From assembly GCA_937899265.1 (NCBI GenBank), contig CALBPV010000005.1:30349-94348 (forward strand): a stretch of 64,000 nucleotides of DNA. The letters run 5' to 3'. The translations under genes were made by a program, and so were the position numbers. The notes under the pieces are model-generated. The model had not been told where the DNA came from. It was given only the letters and a program-made list of their open reading frames with translations, and made no database searches. Numbering within the stretch: position 1 is the first letter of the stretch; each line of letters opens with the position of its first letter. This stretch comes from an uncultured Bacteroidales bacterium. Its GTDB lineage: Bacteria > Bacteroidota > Bacteroidia > Bacteroidales > UBA3663. This document shows, piece after piece, positions 1-8,706 of the stretch.

Positions 1-680
1 TGCAGGACCTCGACATACGCGGCGCCGGCAATATCTTCGGCGGGGAACAGAGCGGATTCATCACCGACCTCGGCTATGAAGCTTATCAGAAAATCCTGCG
101 CAAAGCCATCAACGACCTCAAGAGCGAGGAGTTTGCCGACCTCTACCAGGAAGAACTCCAAACGCACAAAACCGACATTGTGGAGGATGCCAACCTCGAG
201 ACCGACCTGGACATACAGTTCGGCGAAGCATACGTGCCCGAGAGCGGCGAACGCATAGCTCTCTATCAGGAACTCGACAACCTCTCCCGGCCCGAAGAAA
301 TCGAAGCCTATCGCAAACGGCTCATCGACCGTTTCGGTCCTATTCCCGAGAACGGCGAAGAGCTGATACGCGTGGTGACCCTGCGCAGTCTGGCCAAACG
401 GCTGGGATTCGAACGCATGGTGCTCAGACAAGGACTCTATCCCCATCCCCAAATCAAGAAGAACCAGGAACAAATGCGCTGTTTCTTCCCCGCCGACGAA
501 AACAAACTCAACGTTTTCCTCAAGAGCGATGCCTACGCCCACATCATGAACTTCATGTCGAAATATCCCCGCGACTTCCAGTTCGAACAGCGCAGCAACG
601 GACGCTACAGCATCGTCCTCCTGCGTGTCAACAGCGTGCGCGAGGCCATCGAATGGTTCGAAAAGATTTTGGAAGCATAA
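1..680 (+). CDS. mfd: Transcription-repair coupling factor Mfd, C-terminal part
   Basis: This is the 3' end of a gene that enters from the left edge; the reading frame starts at base 3. The translation begins with QDLDIRGAGNIFGGEQSGF, the end of the helicase/translocase module of Mfd (RecG-like TRG region), followed by the C-terminal D7 domain that masks UvrA binding. In the Mfd family the protein removes RNA polymerase stalled at lesions and recruits UvrA. About 226 residues are visible out of the roughly 1100 expected. The frame closes at a TAA at 678-680. No neighbour shares its transcript: the next gene is convergent and a hairpin lies between them. Confidence 0.93.
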   Translation, partial: QDLDIRGAGNIFGGEQSGFITDLGYEAYQKILRKAINDLKSEEFADLYQEELQTHKTDIVEDANLETDLDIQFGEAYVPESGERIALYQELDNLSRPEEIEAYRKRLIDRFGPIPENGEELIRVVTLRSLAKRLGFERMVLRQGLYPHPQIKKNQEQMRCFFPADENKLNVFLKSDAYAHIMNFMSKYPRDFQFEQRSNGRYSIVLLRVNSVREAIEWFEKILEA

Positions 681-820
681 CATTGCCTCAGACATCTTCC
701 ATCGAATCCCTTGGCGAGGAGAAGCACAAATGCCTTGTGGGCGGATATTTTTGGGGAGGACATGCGGACAGGTTCCTGTCACAGATTGCCCGAGGCATCC
801 TCACTGACAACTCGGGGAAA

Positions 821-867
821 GCCTCTCCCCGGCCTCGCCTAAAGGAAAGGGAGCAAGGGGGAGAGGC
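821..867. repeat. Dispersed GGGGAGAGGC-type palindromic element
   Basis: GCCTCTCCCC at 821-830 pairs with GGGGAGAGGC at 857-866 around a centre resembling CCTAAAGGAAAGGG. The same element recurs near 40480, 42861, 43008, 47721 and 57767. It lies in the gap between mfd and the convergent TPR gene. Confidence 0.7.
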
Positions 868-936
868 TGTCTGTCGGGGTCATATAACATGACATAAGGG
901 CCTTGACGAATAAATGCCTTTTCAGGAGATAGAGAT

Positions 937-968
937 GTCCCCGTCGGGATTCACATCCTGGCGGGGAC
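937..968. terminator. Hairpin terminator between convergent genes
   Basis: GTCCCCG at 937-943 pairs with CGGGGAC at 962-968, with short further pairing inside; TGTTGTT follows on the plus strand. The position between the ends of mfd (+) and the TPR gene (-) suits a shared terminator. The rest of 681-1007 holds only the palindrome at 821-867. Confidence 0.5.
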
Positions 969-1007
969 TGTTGTTATGGAATAAATCCGATATGGATACT
1001 GAAATGC

Positions 1008-2363
1008 TTATTTCTTGAATTCGGGAAGACCGTATGCACGGCTCACCTCGTTGTACTGGTCGATGAGTTCCTGCTTGTTGGGGCAAGAGGGCTTCTGGAA
1101 CTTCTTGTAGAGGATGGTGCGCATGGCGTTGGCGATGGTGTTGTCGCTACGCTCGGAATCGAAAGCAAAAGCCTTCTCGTAGTAAGGAAGTGCGGCATCA
1201 TAGAGAGGGCCGGCCACCTTATCTACGGCATCATACTGCTTCTTGTCATAAAGTTCGTTCTCCTTGTCGGTTGCCTTGTTGAAAGCAATACGGCCCAGGT
1301 TCGACCAGCTCTGGTAGTTGGTTGCGTCGAGTTCGGTAGCTTTCTTGTAGCATTCCTCGGCAGCGGCGTTGTCGCCCTGCATTTCGAGGAGACGTCCCTT
1401 GAGATCGATGAAACGGGCGTTGTTGGGGTCGGTCTGGATGATGTTGTCGATGTAGTTGGCAGCCTCGGCATAGTTCTTCTGCTCGAGATAGACATTCATC
1501 AGACTTGTGGCATACCAAGGCTCCTCGGGCATCTTCTGGACGCCCTCCTTGAGGATTTCGACGAACTTGGCCGTGTCCTGAAGGGTGAGATACTCCTTGG
1601 CGAGAGACTGATAGATGAGGTTGGTCTCATAGTTCTTGTCCTTCATAGCCTCGAGAGCGGTGACGGCGAGGTTATGGTCCTCGGAGTAGATGGCAACGAC
1701 GGCACGGTTGAACATGGTCTGGTTGATGGTGGAGTCGGCAGCGAGGGGAGCATACACAGATTCCTGGAGGATGGGATTGAGGGCAGCGCCGTCCTTGATA
1801 AGGTCGCTACGGGTAGCGTCGATGGATTTGGAGAATGCGTCGTAGGCTTTCTTCCACTCCTTGGCATTGTACCAGTAGCCGGCATTGGCACGGAGACCTC
1901 CGGTAATCTGATAGCACTCGAAAGCATGGGCTTTGACGGTCTCGAGGTTTTTGGCCTTGGGGTCGGTAGCCTTGTAGAGTTCGTAAGCCTTGGTGTAGTA
2001 GTCATAAGCGGCGTCGGTGCAGTCGTAGATGACCTTCTCGTCCATTGTACCTCCCAAAGCGGGCTTGTTGCGCTCGTTGTTCATCTGAGCGTATTCCACT
2101 TCGCCGGCAGCAAAGTAGAATTCGGGGTTATCCTTGCTGTTGCTGTTGGCCTGAGCCTCGGCAATGGCAGCACGGGCGGCAGCGAAATCGGGTGTAGTGG
2201 CCTCTGAAGCCTTCTTGGCATCCTTAATTGACTTGTTGAATGCCTTGAGTTCTTCCTTGGCGGCCTTTTTGGCGGCTTTTTCGGCGTCATCGCCACCCGC
2301 ATAAGCTGTGAAAGAGCCGAGCGTGAGAGCAGCGGCCAAAGCGGTAAGAATGATGCGTTTCAT
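1008..2363 (-). CDS. Exported tetratricopeptide-repeat protein
   Basis: The 451-residue protein starts with a clear signal peptide (MKRIILTALAAALTLG... cut near AYA-GG), so it is probably periplasmic. After a Lys/Ala-rich helical stretch (about residues 25-60), most of the chain is TPR-like helical pairs; the best lie around residues 285-370 (AEAANYIDNIIQTDPNNARF, AAEECYKKATELDATNYQSW). No catalytic domain is visible. TPR proteins usually act as scaffolds, and the partner cannot be told from the sequence. The gene lies 95 bp downstream of gyrA on the same strand with no strong promoter of its own, so co-transcription is possible. Confidence 0.85.
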   Translation of the reverse strand: MKRIILTALAAALTLGSFTAYAGGDDAEKAAKKAAKEELKAFNKSIKDAKKASEATTPDFAAARAAIAEAQANSNSKDNPEFYFAAGEVEYAQMNNERNKPALGGTMDEKVIYDCTDAAYDYYTKAYELYKATDPKAKNLETVKAHAFECYQITGGLRANAGYWYNAKEWKKAYDAFSKSIDATRSDLIKDGAALNPILQESVYAPLAADSTINQTMFNRAVVAIYSEDHNLAVTALEAMKDKNYETNLIYQSLAKEYLTLQDTAKFVEILKEGVQKMPEEPWYATSLMNVYLEQKNYAEAANYIDNIIQTDPNNARFIDLKGRLLEMQGDNAAAEECYKKATELDATNYQSWSNLGRIAFNKATDKENELYDKKQYDAVDKVAGPLYDAALPYYEKAFAFDSERSDNTIANAMRTILYKKFQKPSCPNKQELIDQYNEVSRAYGLPEFKK

Positions 2364-2458
2364 TGTGAATGATGTTTTAAAGGGTGAATATTGAATTGGT
2401 AATTATTGTCACTTATCCCCGAGCGGTTGACATTAAGACCTGTCAACCGCCCGAAGGT

Positions 2459-5149
2459 TTAATCATTAGTTTCTGTATCGGGCTGTTGGGGAGTTTGGTC
2501 CGTTGCGCCTTCTTCGGCAACAGGTTCCTCTTCCTCGGGATCCACTCGGCATACCGAAGCGATGTGGTCGCCTTTCTTCTCGAGATTGATGAGACGCACT
2601 CCCTGGGTAGCACGTCCCATGACACGAACGTCGTTGAGGTGGAGACGAATGACGATACCGGACTTGTTGATAATCATGAGGTCGTCGTTGTCGGTCACTA
2701 CCTTGATGGCAGTGAGAGGACCGGTCTTGGCCGTGATTTGGAGGGTTCTTACACCCTTGCCTCCCCGGTTGGTGATTCGGTAATCGGTAATCTCGGAACG
2801 TTTTCCGTAGCCGTTTTCGGAGACAACCAGGATGGTGGGTTCGTCGGCCGTATGCTCAAGGTTCTCTTCTCCGCCGGTCTCTTCGGGCTCGAAGTCCTTG
2901 TCGGCAAAGAGCTCGCCGGCGGCAGCTTCCGTCTCAATGTCGTCAGCGTCGTCCGGCACGGCGGGATCGACTTCGATGCCGGGATAATCGACAGCCACCA
3001 TACCGATGAGTTCGTCCTGACCGTCATCGTCGAGATGCATGCCTCTCACGCCCGTTGCGACACGGCCCATGGTGCGTACTTTGTTCTCGGGGAAGGTGAT
3101 GGCACGCCCGTTGCGGTTGGCGAGGACGATGTGTTTCCTGCCGTCGGTCAGAACCACACGAATCACCTCGTCGCCCTCGTTGATGCCGATGGCGTTGATA
3201 CCGTTGCTGCGGGGACGGCTGTATGCCTCGAGTTTGGTTTTCTTGACAATGCCCTTCTTGGTGGCAAATACGAGATAGTGGGTCTCGTTGAACTCAGCAT
3301 CGTCGAGCGTATCGAGGCGGATGAACGCCGTAATCTTGTCGTCCGGGTCGATGTTGAGCATATTCTGGATGGCACGGCCCTTCTGCTGTTTGGTTGCTTC
3401 GGGCAGGTCGTAAACCTTGGTCCAAAAACAACGTCCCTTGCGGGTGAAGAACAGCAACCAATTGTGGTTGGAGGCCATGTACATATATTCGATGAAATCG
3501 CTGTCGCGCGTACCGCTTCCTTTGGAGCCGACACCTCCTCGCGACTGGGCGCGGAAGTCGGAGAGCTGGGTGCGCTTGATGTAGCCCATGTGGCTGATGG
3601 TAATCATCACCTCGTCGTTGGGGATGAAGTCTTCGGCATTGAACTGCTCGCCGCGATAGTCGATGGCGGTGCGGCGCTCGTCACCGTACTTTTCCTTGAT
3701 TTCGATGAGCTCGTCCTTGACCACCTTCATGCAGAGCACGTCGTCGGCGAGAATCTGCTTATAGTAGGCAATGAGACGTTCGAGTTCGTCGTACTGGGCA
3801 TGCAACTCGTCGATGCGGAGACCCGTCAACTGGGAAAGACGCATATCGACGATGGCCTTCGACTGGAGTTCGTCGATTTCGAAGCGCTGCTCGAGAGCCC
3901 GCTGTGCGTCGGCAGGAGTGCGGGAAGCACGGATGATGCGCACCACCTCGTCGATGTTGTCGCAGGCGATAATCAAGCCTTCGAGGATGTGGGCTTTCTT
4001 CTCGGCCTCGGCCAAGTCGTAGCGCGTGCGGCGAATCACCACCTCGTGGCGATGCTGCACGAAATAGGAAACCAGCTGCTTGAGATTGAGCAACTCGGGA
4101 CGGCCCAATGCTTCGGGATGTTCCGGGATGGGCACCAGGGCGATATTGTTGACCGAGAAGTTGGTCTGCATCTCGGTCATCTTGTAGAGTTTGTTGAGGA
4201 TGACGTTGGAGTTGACGTCCTTCTTCAGCTCGATACAGATACGCATGCCCTGACGGTCGGTCTCGTCGTTCACATTGGCGATGCCTTCGATTTTCTTGTC
4301 GTCGGCCAACTGGGCGATGTGTTTGATGAGTTCGGCTTTGTTCACGCCGTATGGAATCTCGGACACAATAATGTTTTCGTGGAGACCCTGAGCTTCAATC
4401 TCGGCTTTGGCCCTCACCACCACACGTCCGCGTCCGGTCTCGTAGGCTTCCTTGACACCGTCGTAACCGTATATGATGCCGCCGCCGGGGAAATCGGGCG
4501 CTTTGATGTACTGCATGAGGCCTTCGACCGTTATCTCGGGATTGTCGATGTAGGCACAAATACCGTCGATACATTCCGTCAGGTTGTGGGTAGGCATATT
4601 CGTTGCCATACCGACGGCGATGCCGTTGGCACCGTTGACGAGAAGGGTGGGAATGCGTGTGGGGAGCACTTTGGGCTCCAGGAGCGTGCCGTCGAAGTTG
4701 GGCATCATATCCACGGTGTCCTTGTCGATGTCGCGGAGCATCTCTTCGGAAATCTTCGACAGACGGGCCTCCGTGTAACGCATGGCAGCCGGCGAGTCGC
4801 CGTCCACCGAACCGAAGTTACCCTGTCCGTCCACTTGCGGATAACGCAAGTTCCAATCCTGGGCCATACGGGCCAAGGCTCCATAAACAGAAGAGTCACC
4901 GTGGGGGTGATACTTACCGAGCACCTCACCTACAATACGCGCACATTTCTTGGTGGGCTTGTCGTAGGTGTTGCCAATCTGTTCCATACCATAGAGCACA
5001 CGACGGTGCACGGGCTTGAAACCATCGCGCACATCAGGGAGGGCACGGGCCACGATGACCGACATAGAGTAGTCGATGTAGGACGAACGCATCTCTTCTT
5101 CGATGTTCACGTTCACAATCCGACTGCTGTTCAAATTGCTGTCAACCAT
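2459..5149 (-). CDS. gyrA: DNA gyrase subunit A
   Basis: This is the 896-residue breakage-reunion subunit of DNA gyrase, which with GyrB introduces negative supercoils. The catalytic tyrosine is Y125 in AAMRYTEARL. The quinolone region reads HPHGDSSVYG at 81-90. The C-terminal beta-pinwheel carries a GyrA-box-like QSRGGVGSKG, which favours gyrase over topoisomerase IV. An acidic insert of about 50 residues (around 745-795, rich in D and E) interrupts the pinwheel, making the protein slightly longer than E. coli GyrA (875). The residue equivalent to E. coli D87 is glycine (G90), a substitution linked to quinolone resistance in enterobacteria but possibly normal here. A good promoter lies at 5204-5235. 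Confidence 0.97.
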   Translation of the reverse strand: MVDSNLNSSRIVNVNIEEEMRSSYIDYSMSVIVARALPDVRDGFKPVHRRVLYGMEQIGNTYDKPTKKCARIVGEVLGKYHPHGDSSVYGALARMAQDWNLRYPQVDGQGNFGSVDGDSPAAMRYTEARLSKISEEMLRDIDKDTVDMMPNFDGTLLEPKVLPTRIPTLLVNGANGIAVGMATNMPTHNLTECIDGICAYIDNPEITVEGLMQYIKAPDFPGGGIIYGYDGVKEAYETGRGRVVVRAKAEIEAQGLHENIIVSEIPYGVNKAELIKHIAQLADDKKIEGIANVNDETDRQGMRICIELKKDVNSNVILNKLYKMTEMQTNFSVNNIALVPIPEHPEALGRPELLNLKQLVSYFVQHRHEVVIRRTRYDLAEAEKKAHILEGLIIACDNIDEVVRIIRASRTPADAQRALEQRFEIDELQSKAIVDMRLSQLTGLRIDELHAQYDELERLIAYYKQILADDVLCMKVVKDELIEIKEKYGDERRTAIDYRGEQFNAEDFIPNDEVMITISHMGYIKRTQLSDFRAQSRGGVGSKGSGTRDSDFIEYMYMASNHNWLLFFTRKGRCFWTKVYDLPEATKQQKGRAIQNMLNIDPDDKITAFIRLDTLDDAEFNETHYLVFATKKGIVKKTKLEAYSRPRSNGINAIGINEGDEVIRVVLTDGRKHIVLANRNGRAITFPENKVRTMGRVATGVRGMHLDDDGQDELIGMVAVDYPGIEVDPAVPDDADDIETEAAAGELFADKDFEPEETGGEENLEHTADEPTILVVSENGYGKRSEITDYRITNRGGKGVRTLQITAKTGPLTAIKVVTDNDDLMIINKSGIVIRLHLNDVRVMGRATQGVRLINLEKKGDHIASVCRVDPEEEEPVAEEGATDQTPQQPDTETND

Positions 5150-5203
5150 TTATTTGTCGTTTGAGTATATATTTATATATAATGTATTGAAATTATTTGG
5201 CTG

Positions 5204-5235
5204 CAAAGATAGTGATTTTTATTGACAAAAACAAA
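5204..5235 (-). promoter_or_regulatory. Bacteroidetes-type promoter of gyrA
   Basis: On the minus strand, TTTG (5235-5232) and TATCTTTG (5211-5204) are separated by 20 bp. This matches the Bacteroidetes primary sigma factor consensus TTTG-N19/20-TAnnTTTG. It ends 55 bp before the gyrA start. Confidence 0.75.
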
Positions 5236-5316
5236 CAAAAAAGGCAAAATTCGCATTTTAAGGGGTCAAATTTCGATTTTATTTGCATTTTCGACCCCCT
5301 ATCGAAAACTATTTCT

Positions 5317-5324
5317 TATCTTTG
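5317..5324 (+). promoter_or_regulatory. -7 element of folC promoter
   Basis: TATCTTTG lies 27 bp before the folC ATG. No good TTTG is found 19-20 bp upstream, so this is a half-site call. It argues that translation starts at 5351 and not at the upstream in-frame ATG at 5222. Confidence 0.5.
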
Positions 5325-5350
5325 CAGACGCAAAAAGAAACATATCTGCG

Positions 5351-6673
5351 ATGAATTACGAAGAAACGCTTCAATTTTTATACTCACAGCTCCCCGTTTT
5401 CGAATCGGTCGGAGCCCATGCCTACAAACCCGGACTGGAACGCGTCCGCGAGATGGACGAACTGATGGGACATCCTCACCGGTCGTTCCGGTCGATCCAT
5501 GTGGCAGGAACCAACGGCAAAGGTACCACCTGCCACACGCTGGCCTCGGTGCTCCAATGTTCCGGCCACAAAACGGGACTCTTCACGTCGCCCCACCTCA
5601 TCGACTTTGACGAACGCATCCGTGTGGACGGCGTGCCGGTGAGTCACGACTACGTAGTGGCATGGGTAGCCGAATGGTACGACCGCATCAGCCACCTCCG
5701 GCCATCGTTCTTCGAGCTGGCCACCATGATGGCCTTCTGCTGGTTCAGGGAGCAGCACTGCGACTGGGCAGTCATCGAAGTGGGTCTCGGCGGTCGTCTC
5801 GATTCGACCAACATCATCACCCCCGCCCTCAGCGTCATCACCAACGTGAGCTTCGACCATACACAGTTTCTCGGCGACACCCTTCCGCAGATAGCCGGCG
5901 AGAAAGCCGGCATCATGAAGCGGGGCGTGCCCTGCGTGGTAGGCGAAGTAAACGGCTATGACAATCCGCTCCACCCCGAACGGCGGTGCGAGGCGGATGC
6001 GGTAAGAAAAGCCTACGTACTGGCGGCACAACGGGCCGGCGCTCCCCTGTTCTTTGCCTGCGACAATCCACAGGTGCTGTGGGTTACGCACGAGGGCGAA
6101 CAAATGGTCTATCGGACAGTGATGGAAGGAGAACTCACTTCGCCGCTTACCGGCGACTGCCAGCCCCGCAACGCCAATACGGTACTCACGGCGCTGCACC
6201 TCCTCGACATCGCCACAGAGGAACAAATCCGGGAGGGATTTGCAGAAGTAATCGGTCGCACAAGCCTGACAGGACGCTGGCAGACCTTGCAGAGCCGTCC
6301 GCGCATCATAGCCGACACCGGGCACAACGAAGGCTGTTTCACTTACCTTGGCCCACAACTGCAGGCCTTCATCGACCGTGGCCAGACGCTCCGCATTGTC
6401 TTCGGCATGGTGGCCGACAAGGATGTCTGCACGGTCCTCGCCCTTCTACCCAAGCGGGCCGAATACTACTGGTGCAACGCTCCGACTCCCCGCGCCCTCC
6501 CTGCCGACGAACTGAGCCGAATGGCGGCAGAACAGGGATTGCACGGCAAGGTTTATGCCTCCGCCATCGAGGCCTACAGCGCAGCCCTCCGACAGACGCG
6601 ACCCGAAGACATTTTATACATCGGCGGCAGCAATTTCATCGTCTCGGAAGTACTGAAGTCATTTTTTCGGTAA
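5351..6673 (+). CDS. folC: Folylpolyglutamate synthase / dihydrofolate synthase
   Basis: The 440-residue Mur-ligase-family enzyme adds glutamate to folates with ATP (and in many bacteria also makes dihydrofolate). The nucleotide-binding loop GTNGKGTT is at residues 53-60, followed by TSPHLIDFDERIRVDG and the conserved VGLGGRLDSTN and NVSFDHTQFLGDT segments. Length fits the family. The frame is open back to 5222, but the ATG at 5351 gives the normal N-terminus and follows the promoter -7 box at 5317-5324. It is divergent from gyrA and followed by fbp, which has its own promoter. Confidence 0.94.
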   Translation: MNYEETLQFLYSQLPVFESVGAHAYKPGLERVREMDELMGHPHRSFRSIHVAGTNGKGTTCHTLASVLQCSGHKTGLFTSPHLIDFDERIRVDGVPVSHDYVVAWVAEWYDRISHLRPSFFELATMMAFCWFREQHCDWAVIEVGLGGRLDSTNIITPALSVITNVSFDHTQFLGDTLPQIAGEKAGIMKRGVPCVVGEVNGYDNPLHPERRCEADAVRKAYVLAAQRAGAPLFFACDNPQVLWVTHEGEQMVYRTVMEGELTSPLTGDCQPRNANTVLTALHLLDIATEEQIREGFAEVIGRTSLTGRWQTLQSRPRIIADTGHNEGCFTYLGPQLQAFIDRGQTLRIVFGMVADKDVCTVLALLPKRAEYYWCNAPTPRALPADELSRMAAEQGLHGKVYASAIEAYSAALRQTRPEDILYIGGSNFIVSEVLKSFFR

Positions 6674-6677
6674 AAAA

Positions 6678-6709
6678 TTTGGCAGTTTGGAAAAAAAACA
6701 CTATTTTTG
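6678..6709 (+). promoter_or_regulatory. Bacteroidetes-type promoter of fbp
   Basis: TTTG (6678-6681), a 20-bp spacer, then TATTTTTG (6702-6709), just after the folC stop and 23 bp before the fbp ATG. Confidence 0.65.
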
Positions 6710-6732
6710 CAGCGATATTTCAGCAACTCCCT

Positions 6733-8706
6733 ATGGCAACATTAGAAGAAGTCAAAGCAGACTTACGATATTTAGAGCTCCTGGCCAACAATTTTCCCAC
6801 CGTCACGGCAGCGACTACAGAGATTATCAATCTCGAAGCAATCATGAACTTGCCCAAAGGCACAGAGCATTTCCTCAGTGACCTTCACGGCGAGGTCAGT
6901 GCATTCCAGCATGTGCTCAACAACGCTTCGGGTGTCATCCGCCGCAAAGTGGACGACATCTTCGGCATGTCGATGCGCGAGCAGGACAAACGGGCACTGT
7001 GCGCCCTCATCTACTATCCTGAGGAACGTCTCCGCCTCGTGCGTGAACAGGAGATGGACGTGAAGGACTGGTATCGCATCACGCTCCATCAAGTGGTGGC
7101 TGTGGCTCGCATGGTCTCCTCGAAATACACGCGCTCTAAAGTGCGCAAGCTTCTGCCTACTGACTTTGCTTACGTCATCGAAGAATTGCTCCACGAAGAC
7201 CAAAGCGAACCGGACAAACAGAACTACTATGCGGGAATCATCAACTCGATAGTCGATGTGAACCGTGCCGAGCAGTTCATCATCGCCATCTGCGAACTCA
7301 TCCACCGTCTCGTCATCGACACACTCCACATCGTGGGCGACGTTTACGACCGTGGCCCCGGAGCGTGCCGAATCATGGAGATTCTGTCGAAATATCACGA
7401 CTACGACATCCAATGGGGCAACCACGACATCTCATGGATGGGAGCCGCCTCGGGCAACCGCGCCCTGATGGCCAACGTTCTGCGCATCTCGATTCGCTAT
7501 GCCAATGTGGAGACGCTCGAAGAAGGTTATTCCATCAACCTCCTTCCGCTGGCCACTTTTGCCATCGACACCTACGGCAATGACCCCTGCACCGTATTCC
7601 AGTCGAAAGACTTCGAAAACAACCAGCGCATGAAACGTTCGCTCCAACTCATGTCGAGGATGCACAAAGCCATCTCCATCATCCAATTCAAACTCGAAGG
7701 ACAGACCATTCTCCGTCATCCCGAGTACGGCATGAACGACCGTCTGCTGCTCGACAAGATAGACTACGAGCGCGGGGTGCTCTGTCTCAACGGCAAAGAA
7801 TATCCCCTCACCGACACCAACTTCCCCACCATAGACCCCCAAAATCCCTATAAGCTGAGTGCCGAAGAAGAAGCTCTCATGGACCAGATAGCCCATTCCT
7901 TCTTCACCAGCGAGAAACTCCAGCAACATCTGCGCATCTTCTACCAACACGGAGCCTTGTATCTCACCCGCAACAACTGTCTGCTCTATCACGCCGCCAT
8001 TCCGCTCAATCCGGACGGCACCTTCGAGGAGGTTTTGGTGGACGGCACGCTTTGGAAGGGCAAAGAACTGATGAAAAAGTGCGACTCCATGATACGCAAA
8101 GCATACTTTGCCCCGTGGGGTTCCGGCGAACGAGCCCAGGCTCTCGATTTCATGTGGTATCTCTGGTGCGGTCCCAAGTCGCCGCTTTATAACAAAGACA
8201 AGATGACGACCCTGGAACGGTATTTCACCACCGACAAGGAATTGTATCGCGAAGTGAAGGGAGCCTATTACGAGCTGGCCAACACACGCGAAACCTGCGA
8301 AAACATCCTCCGGGAGTTCGGTCTCGATCCTTCCAAGAGCCGCATCATCAACGGTCACATACCCGTGCGCACCCAATTGGGAGAGTCTCCCATGCGAGCC
8401 GAAGGCATGCGTCTCGTCATCGACGGCGGTTTCTCCAAGGCTTACCACAAGACGACAGGCATCGCCGGCTACACGCTCATCTACAACAGTCACGGCATCC
8501 AGCTCATCCAACACGAAGCGTTCAATTCGATAGACGATGCCGTGTCGAAGGGTATAGACATCCACTCCCGCTTCGAACTGGAGAAATTCAATCACCGCAT
8601 GTCGGTGCGCGAAACAGACCACGGGCGGGAACTCACCCAGCAGGTGCAACTGCTCGAAAAACTGCTGTATGCCTACCGCAACGGCCTGATTAAAGAGAAG
8701 AAATGA
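6733..8706 (+). CDS. fbp: Class III fructose-1,6-bisphosphatase
   Basis: The 657-residue protein matches the long class III FBPase family of Firmicutes and Bacteroidetes, which hydrolyses fructose-1,6-bisphosphate in gluconeogenesis. Calcineurin-like metal-binding motifs are visible: FLSDLHGE near residue 45, GDVYDRGPG near 205 and GNHDISWMGA near 230. The frame is open upstream to 5986, but that part is antisense-like shadow of folC; the ATG at 6733 gives the family N-terminus (MATLEEVKADLRYLELLANN) and sits after the promoter at 6678-6709. Its TGA overlaps the holB start (ATGA at 8703-8706), so the two are translationally coupled. Confidence 0.95.
   Translation: MATLEEVKADLRYLELLANNFPTVTAATTEIINLEAIMNLPKGTEHFLSDLHGEVSAFQHVLNNASGVIRRKVDDIFGMSMREQDKRALCALIYYPEERLRLVREQEMDVKDWYRITLHQVVAVARMVSSKYTRSKVRKLLPTDFAYVIEELLHEDQSEPDKQNYYAGIINSIVDVNRAEQFIIAICELIHRLVIDTLHIVGDVYDRGPGACRIMEILSKYHDYDIQWGNHDISWMGAASGNRALMANVLRISIRYANVETLEEGYSINLLPLATFAIDTYGNDPCTVFQSKDFENNQRMKRSLQLMSRMHKAISIIQFKLEGQTILRHPEYGMNDRLLLDKIDYERGVLCLNGKEYPLTDTNFPTIDPQNPYKLSAEEEALMDQIAHSFFTSEKLQQHLRIFYQHGALYLTRNNCLLYHAAIPLNPDGTFEEVLVDGTLWKGKELMKKCDSMIRKAYFAPWGSGERAQALDFMWYLWCGPKSPLYNKDKMTTLERYFTTDKELYREVKGAYYELANTRETCENILREFGLDPSKSRIINGHIPVRTQLGESPMRAEGMRLVIDGGFSKAYHKTTGIAGYTLIYNSHGIQLIQHEAFNSIDDAVSKGIDIHSRFELEKFNHRMSVRETDHGRELTQQVQLLEKLLYAYRNGLIKEKK

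Noticed and set aside
653..892. Small open frame after mfd
   Set aside because: It overlaps the mfd end in another frame and runs into a dispersed palindrome; no protein-like features.
2384..5164. 926-codon open frame on the plus strand opposite gyrA
   Set aside because: It is the antisense shadow of gyrA; codon bias of the minus-strand gene keeps it open, and the translation has no protein family features.
5986..6732. 249-codon N-terminal extension of the fbp frame
   Set aside because: It overlaps folC in another frame, has the composition of a shadow, and is cut off from fbp by a good promoter at 6678-6709.
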